DNA of 17,362 nt from Symbiodinium natans (GCA_905221605.1 CAJNDS010002681.1:299346-316707); one strand, 5' to 3'. Counted from the first letter of the stretch, positions 1 through 7,334 are shown. Numbers and translations are program-made. The notes: generated by a model not told the origin, from the sequence alone.

Positions 1-38
1 ATCTGGGCGCAGACGAGATATCTTGTTATAATTATATT

Positions 39-106
39 GTATGTATGTATGTATGTATGTATGTATGTATGTATGTATGTATGTATGTATGTATGTATGT
101 ATGTAT
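39..106. repeat. (ATGT)n tetranucleotide microsatellite
   Basis: Uninterrupted ATGT repeat, about 17 copies, degrading into a short TATATATATA run at its right edge. It forms the left arm of an inverted pair with the ATAC array at 132-236. Confidence 0.97.
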
Positions 107-131
107 ATATATACTTGTGTCTTTATACCTT

Positions 132-236
132 CATACATACATACATACATACATACATACATACATACATACATACATACATACATACATACATACATAC
201 ATACATACATACATACATACATACATACATACATAC
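132..236. repeat. (ATAC)n tetranucleotide microsatellite
   Basis: Uninterrupted CATA/ATAC repeat, about 26 copies. It is the reverse complement of the array at 39-106, separated by about 25 bp, so the two can pair as a long hairpin. Open frames across it are products of the 4-bp periodicity and are not genes. Confidence 0.97.
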
Positions 237-364
237 ACAACAGTGTTTCTTCATGTATAATATGTAACATTACATTCTTTTATAAGATACAATATACAGC
301 ATCTTCTAAAGCATCGTTCGCAAGAAAAGCCAAGCCCCAAACCTCAAAGCCCCAAGACCCTGTA

Positions 365-485
365 AGGGTTTAGGGTTTAGGGTCTGTAGCAGTTAGGGGC
401 TACCCACCGAAAACCTCAAAGCAAATTCCTTCTGCCCCCCCCAAACACTAAACCCTAAACCCTAAACCCTAAACCCTAAACCCCC
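365..485. repeat. Short opposed telomeric repeats
   Basis: A short TTTAGGG stretch (365-382) is followed about 65 bp later by roughly five CCCTAAA copies (446-485) in the opposite orientation, then an A9 run (485-493). Confidence 0.85.
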
Positions 486-635
486 AAAAAAAAATCTTAA
501 GCGCATGGCTTGAGACGGTTCTCCCTGGGCTCCACTTCCTTGAGCTTCATGAGCTTCTCTAGCGCCTTTCAAGGTGGGGCGGTAGAACGGTGGCTTGCGT
601 GTATAGGGCTTAGGCTTCAAGGTTCTCAGGGCTTA
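484..635 (-). pseudogene. Possible exon fragment, unidentified
   Basis: The minus-strand frame is open for about 50 codons and reads like protein, with a segment such as KPPFYRPTLKGAREAHEA. It has no start codon and runs directly into telomere-type repeat at both ends. I do not recognise a family. A second minus-strand frame here also looks protein-like for about 20 codons (ALEKLMKLKEVEPREN) before a stop, so the frame assignment is uncertain. It may be a captured or broken gene piece, or chance openness in GC-rich DNA. Confidence 0.3.
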
Positions 636-641
636 AGGGGG

Positions 642-735
642 AGTTTAGGGGTTTAGGGTTTAGGGTTTAGGGTTTAGGGTTTAGGGTTTAGGGTTTAGGG
701 TTTAGGGTTTAGGGTTTAGGGTTTAGGGTTTAGGG
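642..735 (+). repeat. TTTAGGG interstitial telomeric array
   Basis: About 13 copies of TTTAGGG with the G-rich strand on plus, nearly perfect except for one GGGG at the left edge. It is followed by GC-rich unique sequence (736-853). Confidence 0.96.
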
Positions 736-853
736 TGCAAGGAGTGGGGAGGGTCTTGGGCATAGTAGAGCTGGGGGGCTGAGGGGCCCTGGTGGGCCAA
801 GCTTGACGAGGGGCCGATGAACCCAAGGAGCGTCCAGCTCATGCCCACTTGGA

Positions 854-1043
854 GGTTTAGGGTTTAGGGTTTAGGGTTTAGGGTTTAGGGTTTAGGGTTT
901 AGGGTTTAGGGTTTAGGGTTTAGGGTTTAGGGTTTAGGGTTTAGTTTAGGGTTTAGGGTTTAGGGTTTAGGGTTTAGGGTTTAGGGTTTAGGGTTTAGGG
1001 TTTAGGGTTTAGGGTTTAGGGTTTAGGGTTTAGGGCTTAGGGT
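854..1043 (+). repeat. TTTAGGG interstitial telomeric array
   Basis: About 27 copies of TTTAGGG. One phase break near 942-947 (TTTAGTTTAGGG, a lost GGG) shows slippage or a junction between two tracts. It ends in a variant CTTAGGG. Confidence 0.97.
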
Positions 1044-1188
1044 AACGAAACTTAAAAACCCGATTTAGGGTACACATAACCCAACTTGTATTGAATCTGA
1101 AACTACCCATGAACATCCAAGCAGCGGGCCTACACTACCTGAGTACGGCGTATTGTGGGCTCTCTGAGATGTGTGCTGGATACTCCCG
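1044..1188. other. Unique spacer, nothing recognised
   Basis: Non-repetitive sequence between a TTTAGGG array and a CCCTAAA array. I see no open frame of note, no RNA gene and no clear repeat. Confidence 0.6.
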
Positions 1189-1240
1189 AAACCCTAAACC
1201 CTAAGCCCTAAACCCTAGCCCTAAACCCTAAGCCCTAAAC
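1189..1240 (-). repeat. Degenerate CCCTAAA array
   Basis: About seven copies mixing CCCTAAA, CCCTAAG and CCCTAG units, with the C-rich strand on plus, opposite to the preceding array. Confidence 0.9.
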
Positions 1241-1377
1241 CTCGAACTGCTGGATTCTTGGTACGCTTTGCTAGGGCCCTGCTTCGCACAGCTTCTGCAA
1301 AGTCTGCTTGCACCTCCGCCTTCGCCTTCTCAATCTCCGGATTTGTTTCCTGTTGCTTGGCGGCAGAGCTTGGGTTC
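1240..1377 (-). pseudogene. Possible exon fragment, charged helical
   Basis: The minus-strand frame is open for about 45 codons and reads as a charged, alanine-rich, helix-forming segment (QETNPEIEKAKAEVQADF). There is no start codon, and a TAG formed by telomere-type repeat closes it. The composition is more protein-like than expected from the repeat background. No family recognised. Most likely a truncated gene piece, but it is short enough to be chance. Confidence 0.33.
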
Positions 1378-1612
1378 AGGGTTTAGGATTTAGGGTTTAG
1401 GGTCTAGGGTCTAGGGTTTAGGGTTTAGGGTTTAGGGTTTAGGGTTTAGGGTTTAGGGTTTAGGGTTTAGGGTTTAGGGTTTAGGGTTTAGGGTTTAGGG
1501 TTCAGGGTTTAGGGTTTAGGGTTTAGGGTGTAGGGTTTACGGTTTAGGGTTTGGGGTTTAGGGTGCAAGGTTTAGGGTCGGGGGTTTAGGATTTGGGGTT
1601 TGGGGTTTAAGG
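1376..1612 (+). repeat. TTTAGGG array with variant copies
   Basis: The central part is perfect TTTAGGG. Both edges carry point variants (TCTAGGG, TTCAGGG, TGTAGGG, TTTACGG, TTTGGGG), the usual sign of an array decaying from its edges. Confidence 0.95.
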
Positions 1613-1732
1613 AAGCAAGAGTAGCTTAACCCTCAGGGCCAACCTCCCGCGCCCCAAAGCCCTCCAAACCTCCCCCGCCCCTACAGACCCTCCACCTCCC
1701 AACCCTCAATCTTGATGAACCTTGGACCCTGA

Positions 1733-1810
1733 ACCTCCCAACCTAAACCCTGAACCCTGAACCCCCTAAACCCTCTAAACCCCTCTAAACCCCCTCAACC
1801 CCTGAAGCCC
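1733..1810 (-). repeat. Degenerate CCCTAAA/CCCTGAA tract
   Basis: C-rich heptamer-like units of irregular length (CCCTGAA, CCCCCTAAA, CCCTCTAAA), fitting a decayed or error-prone telomere-type tract. Confidence 0.85.
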
Positions 1811-1905
1811 TCAACCCGCGGAGTCCTTCGGCTTGTCGTCGTCCTCGTCGTCTTTGGGATCATTGTGAGCAGAGCGCACGCTACTCTTTGATCCTGGGCA
1901 AGGGG
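1811..1905 (-). pseudogene. Possible C-terminal exon fragment, acidic
   Basis: Minus-strand open frame of about 30 codons ending in a strongly acidic tail (NDPKDDEDDDKPKDSAG). Its TGA stop (1811-1813) falls in the adjoining telomere-like tract. Acidic lysine-rich tails are common in nuclear or chaperone proteins, but no family can be named. The stop supplied by repeat DNA suggests truncation at the junction rather than a natural end. Confidence 0.33.
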
Positions 1906-2075
1906 CCCAGTACTCTTCAGTTAAGGAATATACCCTACATCATACGAAGGATCCCCATAGACCCTAAACCCTAAACCCTAAACCCTAAACCCTAAACCCT
2001 AAACCCTAAACCCTACGTCATACTAAGGATCCCGAAATGGTTGAAGGCATATTCCTTTGCTACGGGGTACTGGGC
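1905..2075. repeat. Foldback module around a CCCTAAA core
   Basis: Imperfect inverted arms (1905-1934 and 2046-2075, about 23 of 30 positions complementary, ends GCCCAGTAC/GTACTGGGC) surround a telomeric core. Inside lies a 23-bp direct repeat with two mismatches (1933-1955 and 2011-2033), each copy abutting the CCCTAAA tract. This is a symmetrical composite rather than random spacer. Confidence 0.6.
1961..2014 (-). repeat. CCCTAAA array inside foldback module
   Basis: Seven perfect CCCTAAA copies, almost exactly centred between the inverted arms of the surrounding 171-bp module. Confidence 0.95.
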
Positions 2076-2143
2076 TCTCGGGGTGGGCTGCTGGAAGTGA
2101 GCCCGCGAGTCTGTAGCGGGTGAGAGCTTCGGGCTGCTGGGTG

Positions 2144-2412
2144 TTTGGGGTTTAGGGGGTTTAGGGTTTAGGGGGTTTAGGGTTTAGGGGGTTTAGGGTT
2201 TAGGGTTTAGGGTTTAGGGTTTAGGGTTTAGGGTTTAGGGTTTAGGGTTTAGGGTTTAGGGTTTAGGGTTTAGGGTTTAGGGTTTAGGGTTTAGGGTTTA
2301 GGGTTTAGGGTTTAGGGTTTAGGGTTTAGGGTTTAGGGTTTAGGGTTTAGGGTTTAGGGTTTAGGGTTTAGGGTTTAGGGCTTGGGGTTTAGGGTTGAGG
2401 GTTTTAGGGCTT
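2144..2412 (+). repeat. Long TTTAGGG array
   Basis: The longest telomeric tract here: a perfect core of about 27 copies (about 2190-2380) with left-edge copies carrying extra Gs (TTTAGGGGG) and right-edge variants (CTTGGGG, TTGAGGG). Confidence 0.97.
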
Positions 2413-2559
2413 AGCTAAACGAAAGAAGCCCTGGTGAGCGTCCCGCTCCCAGGAATACAGGTTCAACTTTTCGAGAACTCAAGTGCAGCTACATTGTTAC
2501 ATAGTGGCTCAGCAGGCTGAGCAGGAAATCTCCAAACCTACGCCCTCAAGCCCCTAAAC
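2413..2559. other. Unique spacer, nothing recognised
   Basis: Non-repetitive sequence between the long TTTAGGG array and the first AT-rich foldback. No gene or RNA feature seen. Confidence 0.5.
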
Positions 2560-2652
2560 TTGGGATGTTCTATACTAACAGTCCTTAATAGGGATTGTAA
2601 TGGGGGGGTGCTATAATCCCAACGGCTGTTAGTCTAAGGGGGAACATCCCAA
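2560..2652. repeat. AT-rich foldback element, MITE-like
   Basis: The outer inverted arms (TTGGGATGTTC with ACTAACAG on the left; CTGTTAGT with GAACATCCCAA on the right) enclose an inner stem (GGGATTGTA against TATAATCCC). The whole can fold as one interrupted hairpin. There is no coding capacity. A small non-autonomous transposon or a subtelomeric palindrome would both fit. Confidence 0.55.
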
Positions 2653-2744
2653 CCTTAAACCCGACACCCCAACCAAGACCTCGAAGCCTCTGCCCAGAGG
2701 CCAAGGACTCCAACACCCTTGGCTTTGGACTAGTCCTCAAATTG

Positions 2745-2816
2745 GGGTTTACGAAAATTGGGGACCCCCAATATAGATCCCCCATAGTATGATTCCCTCC
2801 TAATTATAAGGACCCC
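2745..2816 (+). repeat. Dispersed AT-rich repeat, copy 1
   Basis: This segment shares 14 identical bases at its left edge (GGGTTTACGAAAAT) and a diverged right edge (GATTCCC...AAGGACCCC) with the reverse complement of 7153-7213. The two look like diverged copies of one subtelomeric element in opposite orientation. Confidence 0.5.
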
Positions 2817-2877
2817 AGAAGGTACCCCTAATTTCGGAAACCCCAAATCACATTATGGAGCCTAACATGATTGCCTA

Positions 2878-2931
2878 CACCCTATACCCTAAACCCCAAA
2901 CCCTAAACCCTAAACTCTAAACTCTAAACTC
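2878..2931 (-). repeat. Degenerate CCCTAAA tract
   Basis: Mixed CCCTAAA, CCCCAAA and ACTCTAA units (about seven) ending in CTCAAAAAAC. Decayed C-strand telomeric repeat. Confidence 0.85.
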
Positions 2932-3045
2932 AAAAAACAAATGCCCCTTGAGGCCCCTGCGGTCGGAACTCTGCGACTCGGAGGAGCTACTCCTGTTCCG
3001 CTTAGAGTTTCCCAGTTCGCCAAACCCCAAGAGCCCAATTCCCCT

Positions 3046-3142
3046 TAATTACAGAATATACCGCAAACCATAATAAGGGCAACTGGATACTACTTTTTAG
3101 ACATGTCTAATTAAAGAATGTACCGTAAACCATAATAAGGGC
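3046..3142. repeat. 35-bp spaced direct repeat
   Basis: Two 35-bp copies (3046-3080 and 3108-3142) match at 32 of 35 positions and share CCATAATAAGGGC at their right ends. The spacing is 62 bp. The core GAATATACC also occurs, with slight changes, near 1926-1934. Confidence 0.8.
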
Positions 3143-3592
3143 CCCTGTATGATTGAAGGTGCGCCCTCAACCCCGAGCTCCAAGAAGGGTTTAAGAGTTC
3201 AGGGCGGTTCTGCTAAATCATGGCCCCTTTTCTGTACCCCTGACGATAAGGAATGTGCGAGACGAGCGATCCCCTAAAAAGGGGGCTGTGTCAGGTGTTT
3301 TTGGAGCACGTTGCAGGGGCGTCGAACTTGGGGCCCGAGTGGAGGAAGTCGGGGTGTGGGGTTTAGGGTTTTGGGGCTTTGGGCTGTGGGGATGGGGGGT
3401 GACGAGCTTTCGTGGCTGCAGGTTTTGGGTTTAAGTTGATGAGAGTATACTTCCATGTACCGGTGGAATACTATGATCTTGATTTGCGGGCGGCGCCTTT
3501 TGCAGGTTGAAAATCATGCTATCGTGATCTCATATTGCTCTACATTGCTGCATCCAATCCTCCCTTGACAACCTTTTCTAAGCTCGTGATCT
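3143..3592. other. Spacer with one coding-like fragment
   Basis: Mostly unique sequence. It holds one short coding-like stretch (3292-3366) and a few isolated TTTAGGG-like units near 3360-3380. Nothing else supported. Confidence 0.5.
3292..3366 (+). pseudogene. Possible exon fragment cut by TTTAGGG
   Basis: The plus-strand frame reads QVFLEHVAGASNLGPEWR and on for 24 codons before a TAG created by GGGTTTAGGG. The bases just upstream (CTGTGTCAG) resemble a 3' splice acceptor, so this may be an exon start. No family recognised; short, so tentative. Confidence 0.28.
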
Positions 3593-3773
3593 CCCTAAAC
3601 CCTAAACCCTCAACCCCCAAACCCTAAACCCTAAACCCTCTGCTACAGCCGGCTAGGCTAGTGCAAGATGTTTGGGATGGTCGTGGCTAAACCTCAAACC
3701 CTAAACCCTAAACCCTAAACCCTAAACCCTAAACCCTAAACCCTAAACCCTAAACCCTAAACCCTAAACCCTA
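3593..3773 (-). repeat. Two CCCTAAA arrays
   Basis: Short degenerate tract at 3593-3640, then about 11 near-perfect CCCTAAA copies (about 3690-3773), separated by roughly 50 bp of unique sequence. Confidence 0.93.
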
Positions 3774-3829
3774 TTAGGGCTCAGGGCTGCAGAGGTCTTG
3801 TGTGCCCGGAAGCCTCATACGCCAAAGGG

Positions 3830-3975
3830 CTTAGGGTTTAGGGCTTAGTGCTTAGGGTTCTAGGATTTAGGGTCGTAGAGTTGTAGGATCTAGGGCTTTG
3901 GGCTTGGGACGGTTCAGGGTTGTAGGGTTGTGGGATGAGGGTTGCGGGCTGAGGGTTTAGGGCTTTGGGGCTCAG
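3830..3975 (+). repeat. Strongly degenerate TTTAGGG-like tract
   Basis: Irregular G-rich units (CTTAGGG, TTCTAGG, TTGTAGGG, TTGCGGG) keep a loose heptamer-to-octamer rhythm without perfect copies; an old or error-prone telomeric tract. Confidence 0.7.
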
Positions 3976-4009
3976 AGCCTTTCCAGAAAACACCCGGATG
4001 GTGGTAAAC

Positions 4010-4063
4010 CCAAACCCTGAACCCTAAAAACCCTAAACCCTAAAAAAACCCTAAACCCTAAAC
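4010..4063 (-). repeat. CCCTAAA tract with A-rich insertions
   Basis: About six units, several with extra As (CCCTAAAAA, CCCTAAAAAAA). The right end runs directly into a coding-like fragment. Confidence 0.85.
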
Positions 4064-4140
4064 CGCGGCCTCTTGTTTTTTTTGTGCTTCTTCCGCTTCT
4101 TCTGCCTGGGTCTCAGCGTCGAGGGGCATCCCGAAGCCTT
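4064..4140 (-). pseudogene. Possible exon fragment, Glu/Lys/Gln-rich
   Basis: The minus-strand frame reads MPLDAETQAEEAEEAQKK and a few more codons before entering telomeric repeat. It is typical of a charged helix or coiled coil. Its left part contains a 17-bp sequence that recurs exactly at 4511-4527, so the same gene piece may lie on both sides of the intervening satellite block. No family recognised. Confidence 0.33.
4120..4136. repeat. 17-bp direct repeat, left copy
   Basis: CGAGGGGCATCCCGAAG, identical to 4511-4527. The two copies bracket 374 bp holding the satellite. Confidence 0.85.
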
Positions 4141-4193
4141 CTAATCACGACCCCCCCTCTATACTACCCCCCTCCCCCCCCCGCTATGTGGGG

Positions 4194-4500
4194 ACACTTA
4201 AGCCCAATATTTTAAGGGAATCTAATTTCACCCCCCCTGGGTTCCCCCCATAAGTAAGGCTACGTAGGGATAATTAAGCCCAATTTTAAGGGTATCTAAT
4301 TTCACCCCCCTAGGTTCCCCCCATAAGTAAGGCTATGTAGGGATAATTAAGCCCAATATTTTAAGGGTATCTAATTTAACCTCTCTAGGTTCCCCCCCTT
4401 TGGGTCTTTAAGCCCCCCCCATAAGTAAGGCTGTGTAGGGATAATTAAGCCCAATTTTAATGGGTCTTTAAGCCCCCTAGGTTCCCCCCACATAATTAAG
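4194..4500 (+). repeat. About 73-bp satellite, 3-4 copies
   Basis: Tandem units begin near 4194, 4270 and 4342 with the order AATTAAGCCCAAT..TTAAGGG, TCTAATTTCACCCCCC, AGGTTCCCCCCATAAGTAAGG and TAGGGAT. A rearranged fourth unit and a partial fifth follow (about 4400-4500). Units differ by small indels and point changes. There is no coding capacity. Confidence 0.88.
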
Positions 4501-4510
4501 GATATTTACG

Positions 4511-4527
4511 CGAGGGGCATCCCGAAG
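4511..4527. repeat. 17-bp direct repeat, right copy
   Basis: Exact second copy of the sequence at 4120-4136, lying just past the right edge of the satellite. Confidence 0.85.
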
Positions 4528-4589
4528 ACATTTTAAACCCTGGAAGGGGGCGAGCAGGGGGTAACTTCAGACTCAGAGCTTCTGAGAAT

Positions 4590-4857
<268 letters not shown>

Positions 4858-4944
4858 CAGGGTACCCGTGCGAGGCTCTGGGCTTCTGGAGTTTAAGGTG
4901 GTGGGTTTTGACCGTACGACAACGGCACCCTACACCCAAAGCTC

Positions 4945-5001
4945 GAAACCCCTAAACCCTCAACCCTGAACCCTAAACCCTGAACCCTAAACCCTAAACC
5001 C
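4945..5001 (-). repeat. CCCTAAA/CCCTGAA tract
   Basis: About eight mixed units (CCCTAAA, CCCTCAA, CCCTGAA). Followed by unique sequence to about 5140 with a short protein-like plus-strand frame that I cannot assign. Confidence 0.88.
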
Positions 5002-5139
5002 GAGTGGACAGATTCTACTTCCGCACGCAGTGGGGAAGGCCTATGCTGAAACCCTCAAGCACCAGGCGCGGCAAAGGCTGTTTTTTAAAAGGAGTGGAGC
5101 ACCCTCTTTGCTTAAGGCGTGGCCTTTCTTTGTAGGTGT

Positions 5140-5196
5140 GCCCTAAATCCTAAACCCTAAACCCTAAAAACCCTAAACTTATCAACCCTAAACCCT
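5140..5196 (-). repeat. Degenerate CCCTAAA tract
   Basis: Irregular units including CCTAAATCC, CCCTAAA, CCCTAAAAA and CCCTGAT. Short decayed tract. Confidence 0.8.
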
Positions 5197-5287
5197 GATT
5201 TGTCTGCAATATGTCGTGTTCTCGCCTAGGTCTGGGGCTCCTCGGAGCCCAAGGGGCGCCCTTGAGCCTTTTAAATGTAGGATGGCC

Positions 5288-5348
5288 TAGGGTTTAGGGT
5301 TTAGGGTTCAGGGTTTAGGGTTTAGGGTTTAGGGTTTAGGGTTTAGGG
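5288..5348 (+). repeat. TTTAGGG array
   Basis: About nine copies, one TTCAGGG variant. It passes in phase into the TTTAGGC block that follows. Confidence 0.95.
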
Positions 5349-5474
5349 TTTAGGCTTTAGGCTTTAGGCTTTAGGCTTTAGGCTTTAGGCTTTAGGCTTT
5401 AGGCTTTAGGCTTTAGGCTTTAGGCTTTAGGCTTTAGGCTTTAGGCTTTAGGCTTTAGGCTTTAGGCTTTAGGC
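5349..5474 (+). repeat. TTTAGGC variant heptamer array
   Basis: Exactly 18 uninterrupted copies of TTTAGGC, in phase with TTTAGGG before and after. TTTAGGC differs from its neighbours by one base and is homogeneous across 126 bp. Confidence 0.97.
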
Positions 5475-5481
5475 TTTAGGG

Positions 5482-5860
5482 GGATTTCCTAAACACATGT
5501 GGGTAGTTCTCCCTTTTCGGGATCCTTTGGCAAAGGATGCCGCCTTACAACGGGTACGAACGAAAAGGGACACTAATTCTATACTCCCCTTAGAACCTGA
5601 ATAAAAATAATATTTTTGAATATGCTCTTGGGTTTCAAATAATTCGCAAGGGGGATATAGAATTTAGGAAAATAATCATGTGGGGATTTCCTCCACTAGG
5701 GGTACTCTTCCTACTTTGGGATCTCAGTATGGTTGAGGGCTTCGAATGCTGTTTCTGCTCTTTTCTTTCTTTTCTTTTTGAAGGGGGGGAGGGGGGAGGG
5801 GGAGGTTTAGGGGGAACTGGGTTTGGGGGTTCGGGCCCCTGTAGGGATGCTCATAGATTT
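5482..5860. other. Unique AT-rich spacer with hairpins
   Basis: Contains a perfect 8-bp hairpin around 5522-5538 (ATCCTTTG/CAAAGGAT), the foldback at 5573-5667 and a G-rich low-complexity run (5785-5812). The short GGATTTCC motif near 5482 and 5685 lies on both sides of the foldback. No gene supported. Confidence 0.5.
5573..5667. repeat. AT-rich foldback element, MITE-like
   Basis: The inverted ends CTAATTCTATACTCCCCTT (5573-5591) and AAGGGGGATATAGAATTTAG (5648-5667) pair with few mismatches around a 56-bp AT-rich centre. Non-coding. The ends do not match the other foldbacks, so these are separate families or independent palindromes. Confidence 0.55.
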
Positions 5861-5893
5861 TGGGTTTAGGGTTTAGGGTTTAGGGTTTAGGGA
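5861..5893 (+). repeat. Short TTTAGGG array
   Basis: About four copies, followed by ATTTAGGGATGTAGG variants. Confidence 0.9.
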
Positions 5894-6030
5894 TTTAGGG
5901 ATGTAGGAGTGCAGGGGTCTACGGTTTGGTTTGGGGGACTGAGAGCTTTGGGAATCTCTGTGTGTGTGCGCCTTTTGTTATGTTCTTTGGATGGGGGGGG
6001 GTGCATTCGGGATCCTGGCCCTTGTTTTGG

Positions 6031-6153
6031 GGTTTAGGGTTTAGGGTTTAGGGTTTAGGGTTTAGGGTTTAGGGTTTAGGGTTTAGGGTTTAGGGTTTAG
6101 GGTTTAGGGTTTAGGGTTTAGGGTTTAGGGTTTAGGGTTTAGGGTCTAGGGTT
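6031..6153 (+). repeat. TTTAGGG array
   Basis: About 17 near-perfect copies, ending with TCTAGGG. Confidence 0.96.
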
Positions 6154-6227
6154 GCAAATATCTCTGCGTCTTGGGTCTCTTGCTTTCCTGGTCTCTGGCG
6201 TTGTGAAACCATGGCTGGACCAATTTC

Positions 6228-6330
6228 AAGCCCTACCCTGCCCTACTGAAACTCCATAAGCCCTACAAGCACTATAAGCCCTACAAGCCCTGCAAACCCT
6301 GCAAGCCCTCGTAACCCTATAAACCCTGAA
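6228..6330 (-). repeat. CCCTACAAG-type degenerate repeat
   Basis: About ten C-rich units of 8-10 bp (GCCCTACAAG, GCCCTGCAAA, CCCTATAAA) give a loose periodicity. It may be a diverged CCCTAAA tract or an independent minisatellite. Confidence 0.6.
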
Positions 6331-6839
6331 CCGATGGCAGCCTGAATAGGTTCGGCGTCTGCATAAAAATTTCGCACCTACTGTGCAGGGCCATTTAATC
6401 CGAATGCGTGTACTAAAGGCTGTCTTCATGAGAATCACATAAAGATTCTAATATTCTTCAGGGGCCTGGTATTGGGAATTGTTTAGGCGCCTGCATTAAG
6501 CCCTGCAACTCGGGGCGCTGGCTAGACCCTAAACCGAGACGATAACCCCTACGCTGCAAACCAAAGCTTTTAAAAGGACTGCCCAGACCCCAATCTACCA
6601 CATTCAGACGTGGAAAAATGACAGCGGCGCGTCAAACCACCAGGGCCTGCCGTGCGTTTCGGGTGGAGGGTTTAGGGCTTTTGGTATCAGGAGGGGTCTT
6701 CGTCTAAGCCTGAGATTCAGGGTCTTGAGTCTTAGAATGTGGATTCAGAAGGAGGGCCTACATGATTGGAGCGCAGAATATACAAGCATGAGCAGGAGCA
6801 CAGGACGCAGGTCCAGGATGTTGCGGGTACTACGGCCTG

Positions 6840-7088
6840 GCTAGCGCAGGAGCGAATCCTCCCCAAAGAAACATACCCCCGAACTTTTGCCAGGGCCAAA
6901 ACACTGCTCAGCCCGTGCTCGCCTCCAGCGCCGTCAAGTTCACGGAAGCAGAACGACCTCGCCCTTCGCCGGAGCCTCCCTTGGCTGCAGGTTCGGCTGC
7001 GGGGCCTCGCCTTGCGTCCGAGCGCCAGGAGCTCCCACTCCAGGAGTTCGTTCCCCACCGGCTATCATCCTTGTCGCGGCTGTCCTGA
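6840..7088 (+). other. Possible coding fragment, unidentified
   Basis: A plus-strand frame stays open to a TGA at 7086-7088 and reads in its second half like a low-complexity but natural protein (FTEAERPRPSPEPPLAAG and on). No convincing start codon was located, and two other plus frames and two minus frames are also long here, as expected in GC-rich DNA. No family recognised. It could be an exon end or chance. Confidence 0.22.
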
Positions 7089-7152
7089 TACAAACCCAAG
7101 CACATTTGGCAACCCTACGCTGTCTTTTTGATTCCTGGTATCTTATTATATT

Positions 7153-7213
7153 GGGGTCCTTAATACAAGGGAATCCTATTATTTGGGGATATATCCCTTA
7201 TTTTCGTAAACCC
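7153..7213 (-). repeat. Dispersed AT-rich repeat, copy 2
   Basis: The reverse complement matches 2745-2816: 14 identical bases at one edge (ATTTTCGTAAACCC here) and GGGGTCCTTAAT...GGAATCC at the other, with a diverged middle. Confidence 0.5.
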
Positions 7214-7215
7214 AT

Positions 7216-7334
7216 GGTACTTCTTAACCAATTCTAGCTGTACTTATAACTGTACTTACCACCACATTAGGGCACTTAAGGTCTTATAAGTGGGTTAGAA
7301 GCACAGCTATAGTTATAATTGGTCAATAAGTACC
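7216..7334. repeat. Foldback element abutting CCCTAAA array
   Basis: The inverted ends (7216-7233 and 7317-7334) match at 16 of 18 positions. Inner segments (TTATAACT, AGCTGT/ACAGCT) extend the partial pairing. The right end runs without a gap into a CCCTAAA array, so the element either inserted next to telomeric repeat or was capped by it. Confidence 0.6.

Larger units (their letters stand above)
6154..7152. other. Longest unique stretch of the left arm
   Basis: About 1 kb with little telomeric repeat. It holds a run of irregular CCCTACAAG/CCCTGCAAG units (6230-6330), single telomere-like units, and a GC-rich block (6770-7090) open in several frames. No identifiable gene or RNA; see the possible frame at 6840-7088. 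Confidence 0.5.

Noticed and set aside
37-373. Three plus-strand open frames of MYVC/YIHT repeats
   Set aside because: They are translations of the tetranucleotide microsatellites in all three frames; no protein-coding signal.
4194-4500. CRISPR-like repeat-spacer pattern
   Set aside because: The units are contiguous diverged satellite copies without unique spacers of constant length, in a eukaryotic context.
5349-5474. TTTAGGC as evidence of nematode DNA
   Set aside because: The nematode repeat is the hexamer TTAGGC; here a heptamer lies in phase with TTTAGGG, so it is a local variant.
6732-7237. Several overlapping frames on both strands
   Set aside because: Openness in many frames at once is expected from GC-rich DNA; only one frame was kept, as a low-confidence fragment.
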